Shown: positions 53,634 through 63,011 of the stretch, in pieces | Position numbering within the stretch: the first letter of the stretch is position 1 | Layout of the letters: each line of letters opens with the position of its first letter | Assembly: GCA_963721645.1 (NCBI GenBank) | Contig: CAVRJK010000002.1 | Location: forward strand, 1,860,001-1,924,000 | Length of the DNA stretch: 64,000 nt | Direction of reading: 5' to 3' | Source: JALZKA01 sp963721645 | GTDB taxonomy: Bacteria; Actinomycetota; Thermoleophilia; Solirubrobacterales; 70-9 | Notes under the pieces: generated by a model | The model's database searches: none | The model's input: the letters and a program-made list of their open reading frames with translations, nothing else | What the model was told of the DNA's origin: nothing | Position numbers and translations under genes: made by a program

Positions 53634-54928
53634 TGGACCTTCTTTTCGTCGCAAAGATCGACTCCGGGGACACCGCCTGGATGTTCGCCGCAACCGCCCT
53701 CGTCCTCCTGATGACGCCTGCGCTCGGCCTTTTCTACGCAGGCCTCGTGCGTTCCAAGAACACGCTCAACACCTTCATGATGTGCATCGCCGGGATCGCG
53801 GTCGCGACGGTGACCTGGGCCCTGATCGGCTACTCGCTCGCCTTCAGCGAGGGCGGTGACCTCATCGGCAGCCTCGACTACGCGTTCCTGAACGGCGTCG
53901 GATTCGAGCCGCGCGAGGGTCAGACGATCCCGCACCTTCTCTTCTTTGCCTTCCAGGCGACCTTTTGCATCATCACGACGGCCCTCGTCTCGGGAGCGGT
54001 CGTCGAGCGGATGCGCTTTGGAGCGTTCCTCGTCTTCGCCACGCTCTGGTCGATCCTCGTCTACTCGGTCCTCGCCTACTGGGGATTCGGCTACGGCTGG
54101 CTCATCAGCGGCGGCACGCTCGACTTCGCCGGCGGGATCGCGGTCGAGATGGCATCGGGCTTCTCCGCGCTTGCGGCCGCCCTCGTCGTCGGCGCGCGGA
54201 AGGACTACGGACGCCAGGCGCTCCTGCCCCACAACGCGGTCTACGTGCTCTTGGGCGCCGGCCTCCTGTGGTTCGGCTGGTTCGGCTTCAACGGTGGATC
54301 GGGCTTCAACACGGGCCAGAACTCGGCGCTCGCGTTCACGAACACCCTTCTGGCTCCGGCTTGCGCCCTCATCACGTGGTTCGTGCTCGACCTCATCCGC
54401 GGCCGGACGGTCACGGCCATCGGAGCGGCCACCGCGATCATCGTCGGATGCGTCCTGATCACGCCGGCGGGAGGGTTCATCAGCCCCGGGTGGGCAATGG
54501 CTCTCGGATTCGTCGGCGCATTGCCGTGTTACGCGGCGATCGCCTACCGGCCGCGCACCCGTGTAGACGAGACGCTCGACGTTCTCGCCGCCCACGGTGT
54601 GGCGGGACTCACGGGCATCCTGGCCGTCGGCCTCATCGCGCAGGCAAGTTGGAACGGGGTGTCAGACGGAGCCCTTTACGGGAATTTTGACCAGCTGGTC
54701 GATCAGGTCGCGGCCGTCGCGGCCGTCCCCGCGTACGCGTTCATCGTCACGTTCATCCTGCTCAAGGTGATCGGCGCGGTAATGCCGCTTCGCGCTACCC
54801 CCGAGGAGGAGGCGATCGGCATGGACGTGATTCAGCACGGCGAGGAGGCCTACCTGACAGGCGAAGGCGCCATCCTCGTCACCCCGGAGACCGGGCTTGA
54901 CGAGCCCGCACCCGTCGCCCAGCCGTAG
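53633..54928 (+). CDS. amt: Amt-family ammonium transporter with Glu at the first twin-His site
   Basis: 431 residues from ATG 53633, sharing one base with the P-II stop. About 11 transmembrane helices. Family blocks are clear: ALGLFYAGLVRSKNTLNTF, FFAFQATFCIITTALVSGAV, LWFGWFGFNGGSGFNTGQNS and ITPAGGFISP. The conserved DFAGGTVVHINA is DFAGGIAVEMAS here, so the first pore His is Glu172 (codon 54146-54148). The second, His321 in LDVLAAHGVAG, remains. The C-terminal tail ends acidic. It carries ammonium across the membrane, gated by P-II. Confidence 0.94.
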   Translation: MDLLFVAKIDSGDTAWMFAATALVLLMTPALGLFYAGLVRSKNTLNTFMMCIAGIAVATVTWALIGYSLAFSEGGDLIGSLDYAFLNGVGFEPREGQTIPHLLFFAFQATFCIITTALVSGAVVERMRFGAFLVFATLWSILVYSVLAYWGFGYGWLISGGTLDFAGGIAVEMASGFSALAAALVVGARKDYGRQALLPHNAVYVLLGAGLLWFGWFGFNGGSGFNTGQNSALAFTNTLLAPACALITWFVLDLIRGRTVTAIGAATAIIVGCVLITPAGGFISPGWAMALGFVGALPCYAAIAYRPRTRVDETLDVLAAHGVAGLTGILAVGLIAQASWNGVSDGALYGNFDQLVDQVAAVAAVPAYAFIVTFILLKVIGAVMPLRATPEEEAIGMDVIQHGEEAYLTGEGAILVTPETGLDEPAPVAQP

Positions 54929-54937
54929 GCTGAGCGC

Positions 54938-56350
54938 ATGAGCACTGTTATCGGCGAACCGGCCGGCCTCGGGACCCAGGCGGAAGCGCTCGCAAAGGGC
55001 GAGACGAGTTCCGTGGAGCTCGTCTCGGCGTCACTCGACCGCATCGAGGAGACGCAATCAACGCTCAACGCGTTTCGGTGCGTGCGCGCCGAAACAGCCC
55101 TCCGCGAGGCCGAGGAGTGCGACCGGCGCATCGCCGCAGGCGAGCGGGCTGCCCTGCTGGGCGTTCCAATTGCGATCAAGGACGACACGGATATCGAGGG
55201 CGAGGCGACCGAGTTCGGGTGCGATGGCACGTTCGACCCGATCGCCGAGGACTCGGAGGTGGTGCGACGGCTTCGCGACGCCGGCGCCGTGATCGTCGGC
55301 AAGACGACAACGTCGGAGATCGGGCAGTGGCCCTATTGCGAGGGCCTGGGTTCAGGCATCACCAGAAACCCTTGGGACCTCGGCCACACCCCCGGTGGGT
55401 CGAGCGGCGGAGCCGGCGCGGCAGTGGCCGCCGGTCTGGTCGCGGGTGCGATCGGCTCCGACGGAGCCGGGTCTGTCCGCATCCCCGCGGCCTGGTGTCA
55501 CCTGGTCGGAATCAAGCCCCAGCGCGGCCGGATCTCGACCTGGCCACATCCCGAAGCCTTCAGGGGTCTCACCTGCCTCGGACCGCTCACGCGGACCGTC
55601 GCCGACGCCGCGCTTTTGCTCGACGCGGCCACCGGCAACCGCGATGGCGACCGCCATCGGCCCAAGCCGCCGGAGCGGAGTTATCTGGACGCCTCTCGTG
55701 AGTCCCCGGGGAAGCTCCGCATCGCCCTCTCCACGGCAATCCCGTTCAGTGGCCCGCCCGCAAAGCTCGACCCCGAGATCCGCTCGGCAACCGAGCGCAT
55801 GGGCAGCGTCCTCGAGGGGCTGGGCCACTCGGTGGAAGAGGCGGATCCGGCGTATGGCATGGTTGGCGCAAGCTTCATGCCACGTTCCATGAGCGGCATT
55901 CGCGAGTGGGTCGACAAGATCGCCGAGCCCGACAAGCTCGACCCGCGCACCCGCCACAACGCCACTGTCGGCCGCCTCCTCTCCGGCCCGGCCTTGGCCG
56001 CAGCGCGCGCGCTCGAGCGTCCCGTCCGCGCGCGTATCGGAAAGGTCTTTGAGCGCTTCGACGTTGTGCTCGCCCCCACCACGGCGAAGCCTCCGCTTCC
56101 GATTGGCGCCGCCGTTGGTCTTGGCGGCTGGGACACCGACAAGCTGATTGTCGGAGCCTGCCCCTATGCGTGGCCCTGGAACGTGATCGGCTGGCCCGGA
56201 GTAAACGTGCCTGCAGGGTTGACCGCCGGCGGGTTGCCGATCGGCGTTCAGCTACTCGGACCGGCCGACTCGGAAGGTCTCCTGATCTCGCTCGCCGCCG
56301 AGCTCGAGACCGAAGAGCGCTGGCACGAGCGCCGGCCACCGGCTCTCTAG
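54938..56350 (+). CDS. Amidase signature-family amidase
   Basis: 470 residues from ATG 54938, 9 bases after amt. The Ser-cisSer-Lys triad is present: Lys in LGVPIAIKDD, and the Gly/Ser-rich signature GHTPGGSSGGAGAAVAAGLV with GSDGAGSVRIPA. The C-terminal half has PLPIGAAVGL and GLPIGVQLLGPADSEGLL. It hydrolyses an amide and releases ammonia or an amine. Its place in the P-II/amt operon suggests nitrogen scavenging, or a GatA-like role; the latter is unlikely without gatB/C nearby. Confidence 0.9.
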   Translation: MSTVIGEPAGLGTQAEALAKGETSSVELVSASLDRIEETQSTLNAFRCVRAETALREAEECDRRIAAGERAALLGVPIAIKDDTDIEGEATEFGCDGTFDPIAEDSEVVRRLRDAGAVIVGKTTTSEIGQWPYCEGLGSGITRNPWDLGHTPGGSSGGAGAAVAAGLVAGAIGSDGAGSVRIPAAWCHLVGIKPQRGRISTWPHPEAFRGLTCLGPLTRTVADAALLLDAATGNRDGDRHRPKPPERSYLDASRESPGKLRIALSTAIPFSGPPAKLDPEIRSATERMGSVLEGLGHSVEEADPAYGMVGASFMPRSMSGIREWVDKIAEPDKLDPRTRHNATVGRLLSGPALAAARALERPVRARIGKVFERFDVVLAPTTAKPPLPIGAAVGLGGWDTDKLIVGACPYAWPWNVIGWPGVNVPAGLTAGGLPIGVQLLGPADSEGLLISLAAELETEERWHERRPPAL

Positions 56351-56384
56351 GCACCCGGCGCTGGTCACAGAGGCGCCAGTCACT

Positions 56385-57602
56385 TCAAACGCTGGCCCGG
56401 AACCCCTCCAACTGAGCCACGACAGCCTCAGTTGGCGCACCACACTCCTCTGAGATTCGCCGCAGCTCCTCGAGCATGGACATGGCATGTCTGCAGAAAA
56501 CAGGATTGCTCTTGCTGTGTAGGCGAATCTGCTCGAAGCCGAGCTCGACGAGATCTGAGTAGTCCGGAGCCGAAGCACGGAATCGCACTGTTCCATCGTC
56601 GTCGGCACGGTCGAGGGGAAGCGGCTTCTCGCGAGCTACCAGGCCAAGGACGTGCGCGATTGAACCGACAGCATTCTCGGCAGTCGTCGGATCGTTGAGA
56701 CTCGGCGAGAGAGCGCGCAGCGCCACATCGACCAGTTGCCGGATGGGGAATCCAATGTCCTGCACCAGCGTGCGCTCCTGACCGATCTCAAAAGCCCCTA
56801 GGCATTCCTCTGCCAGCCTCTTGGATTCGGCGCCGCTGGCTTCCGCAAGAACGGTGCCCTCGATCACGAACTCTCCGATCCGAACTCGCTGCACAAGCAC
56901 TCCGTCGCAGCGATGCGCCGACGTGATGAGCTGATCGCCAGCTATCGACAGGAGATAGCCGGCTCGCTCGGCTTTGAGGGGGACCGATTGCGAGTCGGGG
57001 GTTCGACCCGGCCCTGGAGCCGCCAGCCCGATCCCGCTTGGGTATCGGTTCTCCACGACCTTCCGAGCATCCGCGGCCATCCTCCGAATCATCGTCGAGG
57101 CCTCGAGCGAGGTGATGACATTCTGGATGAAGAAGGCAAATAGGCCGAAAGCGAAGATCGCAGCGACGACAGCAAGCGTCAGCACTGCGTTCGGTGACTT
57201 GACGCCATCGGCGAGCGTGATCGTCGACAAGCGCCCCAGGGCTATGAGGGCGTAGACGAATACCCCGAGGAACGCGGCGAGAGTGACCTGACTGGTTCGA
57301 TCGGTCTGGAACGTGCGAAGCACACGCGGCCCGAGTTGCTGTGAGGCCAATTGCAGCGCGACGACCGTGACGGAGAAAGCAATGCCCGCGACCGAGACGG
57401 TGACCGTCGCGATCGTCTCGAGCAGGCCACGAGCACTTGGGATGTCCGACGTTGTGAAGATCCCGACGGTGCCGCCGGTCGCGGAGTCGAACAACGGAAC
57501 GAGAAAGCCCATGCCGCCTCCCGCGAGCATGGCCAGCGCCGGAAAGAACCAAAAACTTCGGCGCAGGGCGTCGCGCGCTACTGCGAGATCGAACTTGTTC
57601 AC
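56385..57602 (-). CDS. DUF2254 family membrane protein
   Basis: 405 residues from ATG 57602. Four transmembrane helices lie in the first 170 residues (WFFPALAMLAGGGMGFLVPL, VTVSVAGIAFSVTVVALQLA, LAAFLGVFVYALIALGRL, LAVVAAIFAFGLFAFFIQNV). The central motif QLASQQLGPRVLRTFQTDRT and C-terminal QDIGFPIRQLVDVALRALSPSLNDPTTA are hallmarks of DUF2254. The soluble C-terminal domain is large. Function unknown. Convergent with the amidase gene. Confidence 0.9.
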   Translation of the reverse strand: MNKFDLAVARDALRRSFWFFPALAMLAGGGMGFLVPLFDSATGGTVGIFTTSDIPSARGLLETIATVTVSVAGIAFSVTVVALQLASQQLGPRVLRTFQTDRTSQVTLAAFLGVFVYALIALGRLSTITLADGVKSPNAVLTLAVVAAIFAFGLFAFFIQNVITSLEASTMIRRMAADARKVVENRYPSGIGLAAPGPGRTPDSQSVPLKAERAGYLLSIAGDQLITSAHRCDGVLVQRVRIGEFVIEGTVLAEASGAESKRLAEECLGAFEIGQERTLVQDIGFPIRQLVDVALRALSPSLNDPTTAENAVGSIAHVLGLVAREKPLPLDRADDDGTVRFRASAPDYSDLVELGFEQIRLHSKSNPVFCRHAMSMLEELRRISEECGAPTEAVVAQLEGFRASV

Positions 57603-57743
57603 TCACCGCAGGCTGTCACCGAAGCCGGATGTCGCTTACGGCCGCTCCGCTTTCGGCCCTACCGCCACCGGGTCGGATGCCGCGAGGCCGGCCAGGTTCA
57701 AGATCCGGCTGCCCGCGTGAACCCCCGAAGTCCGAGGCCGGCG

Positions 57744-59246
57744 TCACCTGGGCCTGTTCTCGAAGCCTCCCGAGTCGCAGTTGTCCGGCCGCCGTTTGCC
57801 TCGCTGGTCGCGAGACGGGCAGTCGTTGGCGAATCCGATAGCCGCGCTGCCCGCCGGGACCTTCATCGTCTCGGTCGGCCCGCCGTTGTCGGCGAGGTTC
57901 TTGGCGATAGTCGAGGCGCTGTAGGCGTTGAACGGCTCCGTAAAGCTCACGGAACAGCCCGTCATCGAGGAGATGACGTTCCCGGCGCCGCTGAACACCT
58001 GGGTAGCCGAACAGTCGGGATCGTCTCCGCCTTGGCCGACGCTGTTACTCGCAAGCACCGAGTCGTTGATGCTGAAGGTCGCATTCGAGTGCTGGTAGAC
58101 CCCTCCGGCGACCGCTCCGCCGATGTTGTCGAAGTTGGCGACGTTGTAGCCGATCGAGGAGTTCTTGATGTCGACCTTCGCCTCGTTGTCGCCCATGACT
58201 CCACCTGCGTCGTTGTTGGCGGAATTGCCGGCGATCGTGGAGTTAAGGACGCTCAGGTCTGGCTCATCGGGATAGTCGGCGCCGCTGAAAGGGTTGCCGT
58301 CAGCAAGGATTCCGCCTGCCTTGTTGGTGGCCTCATTGCCGGAAATCGTGGACGCTTCGATCGTCGTTACCGGAAGCTCGGGGCCCGGCCGAAGGTCGAT
58401 GCCCCCTCCCTCCAAGGCGGTGTTCGCGACGATCGACGTCTTCTTGATGCGAAGGCTCGCCGCGGAGGACGCTATTCCCCCGCCGGGCCCACTGGAGGTG
58501 TTTGAGCTAATCGACGATTTGGAGATCGTCAACCGCGGCTCCTCGGTGAAGATGCTCTCGTTCGTGCTGTCCACGTCGATGCCGCCCCCCGAGGCAGCCG
58601 AGTTGTTCTCGATGGTTGAAGCGACGATGCTCGCCTCCGGCACCTGAACGCCGGAACGCAAACGGAGCGCGCCGCCGCGCCCGTCCGCCAGATTGTTCTT
58701 GAGGGTGGACCGGATGATCCGCAGGTCGGTGGAGACCGAGGAAATGCCGGCACCATGAGTAGCCGTGTTGTCCTTGACAACCAGGTCCCTGAACGTCGCG
58801 TCCGAAGGGCCGATGAAGACACCTCCGCCGACAGATCCCGCCGCGGACCCGCCGCGAATGGTCATGCCCTCGAGCGAGTGCGGGGAGAACGTCAAGAGCG
58901 AGAACACCCGGTCGATTCCCACGCCGTCCACGGTCGTGCGCTTGGCCCCCCTGCCGAGGATCTTTACCTCGTCGACTATGTCGAAGTCGCCAGTGGCATT
59001 GTCGTCATTCCCGTTACCGGGAATCTCCATTCGGTAGCGACCTCTGCCCAGCACGACGCGGTCGGCGCCGGGTCGCCCGTTGGCGGCAGTGATTGCCTCT
59101 CGGAGCGAGCAATCGCGAGGCTTGCACGCGCCCGGCAACGGGTCATCCTTTCGTGTCGGCTCGAAAGTCTTGCCATCGGATGCGGGTGCAACCACCAACG
59201 CCGCTACGACGACGGCCGCGGCGATCCAACCAAACTTGCGATTCAT
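57744..59246 (-). CDS. Secreted right-handed beta-helix protein (CSLREAI type)
   Basis: 500 residues from ATG 59246. Signal peptide WIAAAVVVAALVVAPASDG. CKPRDCSLREAITAANGRPG is the N-terminal signature of the choice-of-anchor Q/CSLREA family. Beta-helix rungs follow with GGGI-D-S and TISGNEA/STIENNSA patterns typical of polymorphic outer-membrane-like repeats. The C terminus has GGPTETMKVPAGSAAIGFAN and a cysteine pair. No catalytic site is apparent; a surface-exposed structural or binding role is likely. Followed upstream by an ECF-type sigma gene on the same strand. Confidence 0.87.
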   Translation of the reverse strand: MNRKFGWIAAAVVVAALVVAPASDGKTFEPTRKDDPLPGACKPRDCSLREAITAANGRPGADRVVLGRGRYRMEIPGNGNDDNATGDFDIVDEVKILGRGAKRTTVDGVGIDRVFSLLTFSPHSLEGMTIRGGSAAGSVGGGVFIGPSDATFRDLVVKDNTATHGAGISSVSTDLRIIRSTLKNNLADGRGGALRLRSGVQVPEASIVASTIENNSAASGGGIDVDSTNESIFTEEPRLTISKSSISSNTSSGPGGGIASSAASLRIKKTSIVANTALEGGGIDLRPGPELPVTTIEASTISGNEATNKAGGILADGNPFSGADYPDEPDLSVLNSTIAGNSANNDAGGVMGDNEAKVDIKNSSIGYNVANFDNIGGAVAGGVYQHSNATFSINDSVLASNSVGQGGDDPDCSATQVFSGAGNVISSMTGCSVSFTEPFNAYSASTIAKNLADNGGPTETMKVPAGSAAIGFANDCPSRDQRGKRRPDNCDSGGFENRPR

Positions 59247-59354
59247 TTTCGCCCCCTCCGTTCCTCGATCCGAAAAGTACGCCAGCAGAACCCTGATCAG
59301 TCCGGACTCTACACCCGCGTTGCCCTCCTCTTGGCGACCGGCTGACCGACGTCC

Positions 59355-59879
59355 TCAGAGGTTTGCCCGGCGCTCCCCGGCGGCGAGCGGAACCCGACTC
59401 AGCTGGCGAAGACGCGCCCTGCCCTCGGCCAAGCAGCGGTTCACCTTCGTATGGGTCCAACCGGTGAGCTCGCAGATCTCTCTGTAGGAGTAGCCCTCGC
59501 CCTTGAGAACCAGGGCTCGTCGCTCGTCGGTCTTAAGACGATGAAGCAGCCGGGCTCGCTCGTGCGCCCATTCGTGGCGCTCCGCTCGCTCTGCCGGGCA
59601 CGGCGCCGAGCTGGGCGGGTCGGGGAGCTCACCGGTCAGCATCCGCTCGCGCTCGCGCCGGACGGCCAGGGCCTCCCTCCGGGTGACGAGGTGCATCCAT
59701 GCCGCAAGCCGGTCGGGCGGATGCGGAGGCCCCTTCTCCAGGAGGATCAGCGTCGCGCGGCTGAGAGCTTCCTCCGCGTCGTCCGCGCAGATCGACACGC
59801 GCCGGGCACTGCGGCGAAATGCGGATGCGTTTGCGCCGAGGAGGGCGATGGCAGCTGAATGGCGGCAGGGAGGTCTCAC
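59355..59879 (-). CDS. ECF-type RNA polymerase sigma factor-like protein
   Basis: 174 residues from ATG 59879; the start is uncertain. Region 2-like sequence SICADDAEEALSRATLILLE with RLAAWMHLVTRREALAVRRE contacts core and the -10 element. Region 4 is clear: RLKTDERRALVLKGEGYSYREICELTGWTHTKVNRCLAEGR, a helix-turn-helix for the -35 element. No anti-sigma gene is adjacent. The beta-helix gene 108 bases downstream on the same strand is a possible target or operon partner. Confidence 0.82.
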   Translation of the reverse strand: MRPPCRHSAAIALLGANASAFRRSARRVSICADDAEEALSRATLILLEKGPPHPPDRLAAWMHLVTRREALAVRRERERMLTGELPDPPSSAPCPAERAERHEWAHERARLLHRLKTDERRALVLKGEGYSYREICELTGWTHTKVNRCLAEGRARLRQLSRVPLAAGERRANL

Positions 59880-59989
59880 GCATACGACAACCCCGCGGCA
59901 ACCGTCGGCGCCCCCCCGGACCGCAAGCGTTGCTGCGAATCACGCTGCATACCGCTCCGCCGACCTGCGACCCGGTCTAAGCTGGGACC

Positions 59990-60937
59990 ATGACCACTTC
60001 GATCGTCACCGGCGGAGCCGGCTTTCTCGGCTCCCACCTCTGCGAAGCGCTGCTCGCCAAGGGCGGGCGCGTGATCTGCATCGACAACCTCGACACCGGG
60101 TCGCTCCAAAACGTCGAGCACATCGAAGCCGAAGAGTTCACCTTTGTTCTTCACGACCTGACCGAGCCGTTCTTCACCGACGAGCCGGTCGACTTCGTCT
60201 ATCACCTGGCCTCACCGGCGAGCCCGATCGACTACCTGCGCCTGCCGCTCCACACCCTCAAGGTCGGCTCGTACGGCACTCACCACATGTTGGGCCTCGC
60301 CAAGCTCAAGCGAGCGCGGTTCGTGCTTGCCTCGACGTCCGAGGTGTACGGCGATCCGCAGGTCCACCCGCAGCCCGAGGAGTACTGGGGCCACGTGAAC
60401 CCGATCGGACCGCGTGGCGTCTACGACGAGGCCAAGCGCTACGCCGAAGCGCTGACGATGGCATACCACCGCCAGCAGGGAGTCGACACGGGAATCGTCC
60501 GCACATTCAACACGTACGGCTCGCGTCTCCGGCCGCACGACGGCCGTGCCATCTCGACCTTCCTGCGCCAGGCCCTACAGGACAAGCCTCTCACGGTTTT
60601 CGGCGACGGTTCGCAGACCCGGAGCTTTTGTTACGTCGACGACCAGATCCGCGGCTACGTCGCGATGGCCGAGTCCGACGTGCACGTCCCAGTCAACATC
60701 GGTAATCCCGACGAGCTCACCCTGCTCGACCTTGCTGAATGCGTGATTGAAGTCACCGGCTCGAAGTCGGAGATTGTCTTCGAGGCGCTTCCAATCGACG
60801 ACCCACAGGTTCGCCAGCCCGACATCACCCGCGCCAGGCAACTCCTCGACTGGGAACCGACAGTGGATCTCCGCGACGGCCTTCGGATGACGATCGAGAA
60901 GTCGGGCGTCGAGCAGCTCGTCGACTCGCGCTACTAG
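59990..60937 (+). CDS. UDP-glucuronate decarboxylase (UDP-xylose synthase-like)
   Basis: 315 residues from ATG 59990. Extended SDR: TGGAGFLGSHLCEALLAKGG (NAD motif), VYHLASPASPIDYL, LASTSEVYGDPQVHPQPEEYWGHVNPIGP and YDEAKRYAEALTMAYHRQ (YxxxK). The conserved Glu in SEVYGDP and the Arg-rich VRTFNTYGSRLRPHDGR match UXS rather than general epimerases. It makes UDP-xylose from UDP-glucuronate for surface polysaccharides. Its stop overlaps the convergent GGDEF-EAL gene. Confidence 0.9.
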   Translation: MTTSIVTGGAGFLGSHLCEALLAKGGRVICIDNLDTGSLQNVEHIEAEEFTFVLHDLTEPFFTDEPVDFVYHLASPASPIDYLRLPLHTLKVGSYGTHHMLGLAKLKRARFVLASTSEVYGDPQVHPQPEEYWGHVNPIGPRGVYDEAKRYAEALTMAYHRQQGVDTGIVRTFNTYGSRLRPHDGRAISTFLRQALQDKPLTVFGDGSQTRSFCYVDDQIRGYVAMAESDVHVPVNIGNPDELTLLDLAECVIEVTGSKSEIVFEALPIDDPQVRQPDITRARQLLDWEPTVDLRDGLRMTIEKSGVEQLVDSRY

Positions 60938-63011
60938 CCGACGACGGACGCAAGCTCTTCGACGGGCGCCGGCCTGCCGACGTGGTAGCCCTGGGCGAAG
61001 TCGACGCCGAAGTCGCACAGTCTCTCGAGGATCGCCTCGCTCTCGACGAACTCCGCGATCGTGCGCAGGCCAAGCGCCCGCGCGATCTCGACCATCGCGG
61101 AAACCATGCGCTGATCGATCTCTGAAGAGTCGAGGTTGCGGATGAACTCGCCGTCGATCTTCAGATAATCGACGGGCAGATACTTGAGGTAGTAGAAGGA
61201 GCCAAAGCCGGCACCGAAGTCGTCCAGAGCAAAGCGGCATCCCCATCGCTTGATGCGTGTCGCCAGTGCCCTCGCCTCGTCCATGTTCGCGATCGCGGCG
61301 GTCTCGGTGATCTCGAAGACCAGCTGGCCGGGATCGATGGGCGCCCTTGTCAGCTCGGCCTCGATCAGCTCGGGCAACTCGGGGTCGCAGATCGAATGGC
61401 CTGAGAGGTTGACCTCGAGGACGATCTTTCGGCCCGCGTTCTGCTCCCTCTCGATCAGTCCAATCGCATGGCGGATCATCCAGATGTCGATCTCGGAGAT
61501 GAGGCCGAACCGTTCGGCCACCGGCAGAAATGCACCCGGAGCAACGACGCTGCCGTCCTCTTCGAGCATCCGGACGAGCAACTCGTACCGATCAGCCGTC
61601 TGCCCGTTCAAACTCGCGATCGGCTGCGCGTAGACCGCGAACATGTCGTCGCGAAGCGCGCGCTTGATCTTGTCCGTCCACACGAATCCTGCCCGCTGCG
61701 CGTTGGGAGCGGGCGCGTCGCGCGTGAAGAGAACCACGCGGTCGCGACCCGAACCCTTCGCCTCGTACATCGCGACATCGGCTTCCATGAGGAGTTGCTC
61801 GGCGGTGAGATTCTGGGTGTCGAGCATCGCGATCCCGATACTGGTTGTCACCTGCACCGGCTTGTCGCGTGCGAGGACACGATGGCTCCGAACCATCGCC
61901 AGGAGCTCCGAGGCGAGCTCCAGGGCATCATCGGCCCCGGTACCGGTGAGCAGAAAGGCGAACTCGTCGCCTCCAAGCCTGGCGACGATGTCGGTGCGGC
62001 GCACCCGCCCCTTCAGCTGACTGGCGAGGCTGCGGATCAGCTCATCGCCTGCCTGATGCCCGAGCGCGTCGTTGATGAACTTGAAGTTGTCTATGTCCAG
62101 GACGAGCAGCGCCGAGGTGACCTCGAGACGCTCGCAGACCGCGATCTGCTGAGACAGCTCCTCGCCGAAGCGTCGGCGGTTGAAGAGCCCGGTAAGGACG
62201 TCGTGGTCAGCCAGGTACTGAAGCTGCTGCTCGGCACGCTTGCGCTCGGCGATGTCCTTGAAGGTCAACACCGCGCCCTGCCAAGGACCGGCTGCATATG
62301 GGGTGATCGAGTACTCGACCGGAAAGGCGCTGGAGTTCACGCGGGAAAACAACTCGCCATCGGACTGATAAACGGCGCCGCCGCGGACGGCCTTCTGGAT
62401 GGGGCAGTCGGCCGCGTCATGTCCGTCCGAGAGTGGGCCCTTCGGGTGGACGACGTCATGGAACAGGGATCCCAAAAGCTCCTCCCGAGCGCAGTCAAGG
62501 AGCTTGGCAGCGGCCGGGTTGGCAAAGGTCACGAAGCCGTCGGCGTCCAAGCCGCAAATGCCCTCACCAGCCGAGTCGAGGATCATCTCGTTCTGGCGCC
62601 CCAGGAGAGCCAGTTCATTCTCGGCGGACTTGCGCTCGATCGCGTAGCGGACCGCGCGCTTCAATCCGATGCCTCGATCGATCCCTTGACCAGGTAGTCC
62701 TGCGCGCCGGCACCGAGCGCCTCCAGCGCCACCTCCTCGTCGTTGAGGCCGGTGAGGATGATGATCGGAAGGTCGGGGAAGAGCTCGCGGAGCCGGTCGA
62801 TCCCGTCCAGTCCGGAGACATCGGGTAGCGAGAGATCCAGGAGGACGCAATCAGTCGTGCCTCCTTGGATCTCGTTGATCGCCTCGGAGAGCCTCCGGCA
62901 GGGCTGCAGGGTGAGATCGTGCTCACCCGACGCAAGCACCATCTCCTGGAGCAGCCTGGCATCGGCAGGGTTGTCCTCCACGAGAAGCACCGAGGGGACC
63001 GCTGGCATCAT
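60934..63011 (-). CDS. REC-PAS-GGDEF-EAL c-di-GMP turnover protein, one frameshift
   Basis: About 690 residues. ATG 63011 starts a receiver domain (SVLLVEDNPADARLLQEM, phospho-Asp in CVLLDLSLPDVSG, IIILTGLNDEE, QDYLVKGS). The frame breaks near 62672, apparently by one missing base, and continues GLKRAVRYAIERKSAENELA into PAS (GEGICGLDADGFVTFANPAA), GGDEF (RLGGDEFAFLL) and EAL. The EAL domain keeps its key residues: YELLVRM, LEVNLSGHS, FEITET, DDFGAGFGSFYYLKYLPVDY, LKIDGEF and AEFVES. It both makes and degrades c-di-GMP, probably controlled by phosphorylation from the histidine kinase translated just upstream with an ATGA overlap. Confidence 0.88.

Noticed and set aside
11821..62850. Programmed +1 ribosomal frameshifting as the cause of the many frame breaks
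   Set aside because: I found no common slippery motif at the sites I examined, several genes need two or three shifts, and the affected families are normally unshifted. Insertion errors explain it more simply.
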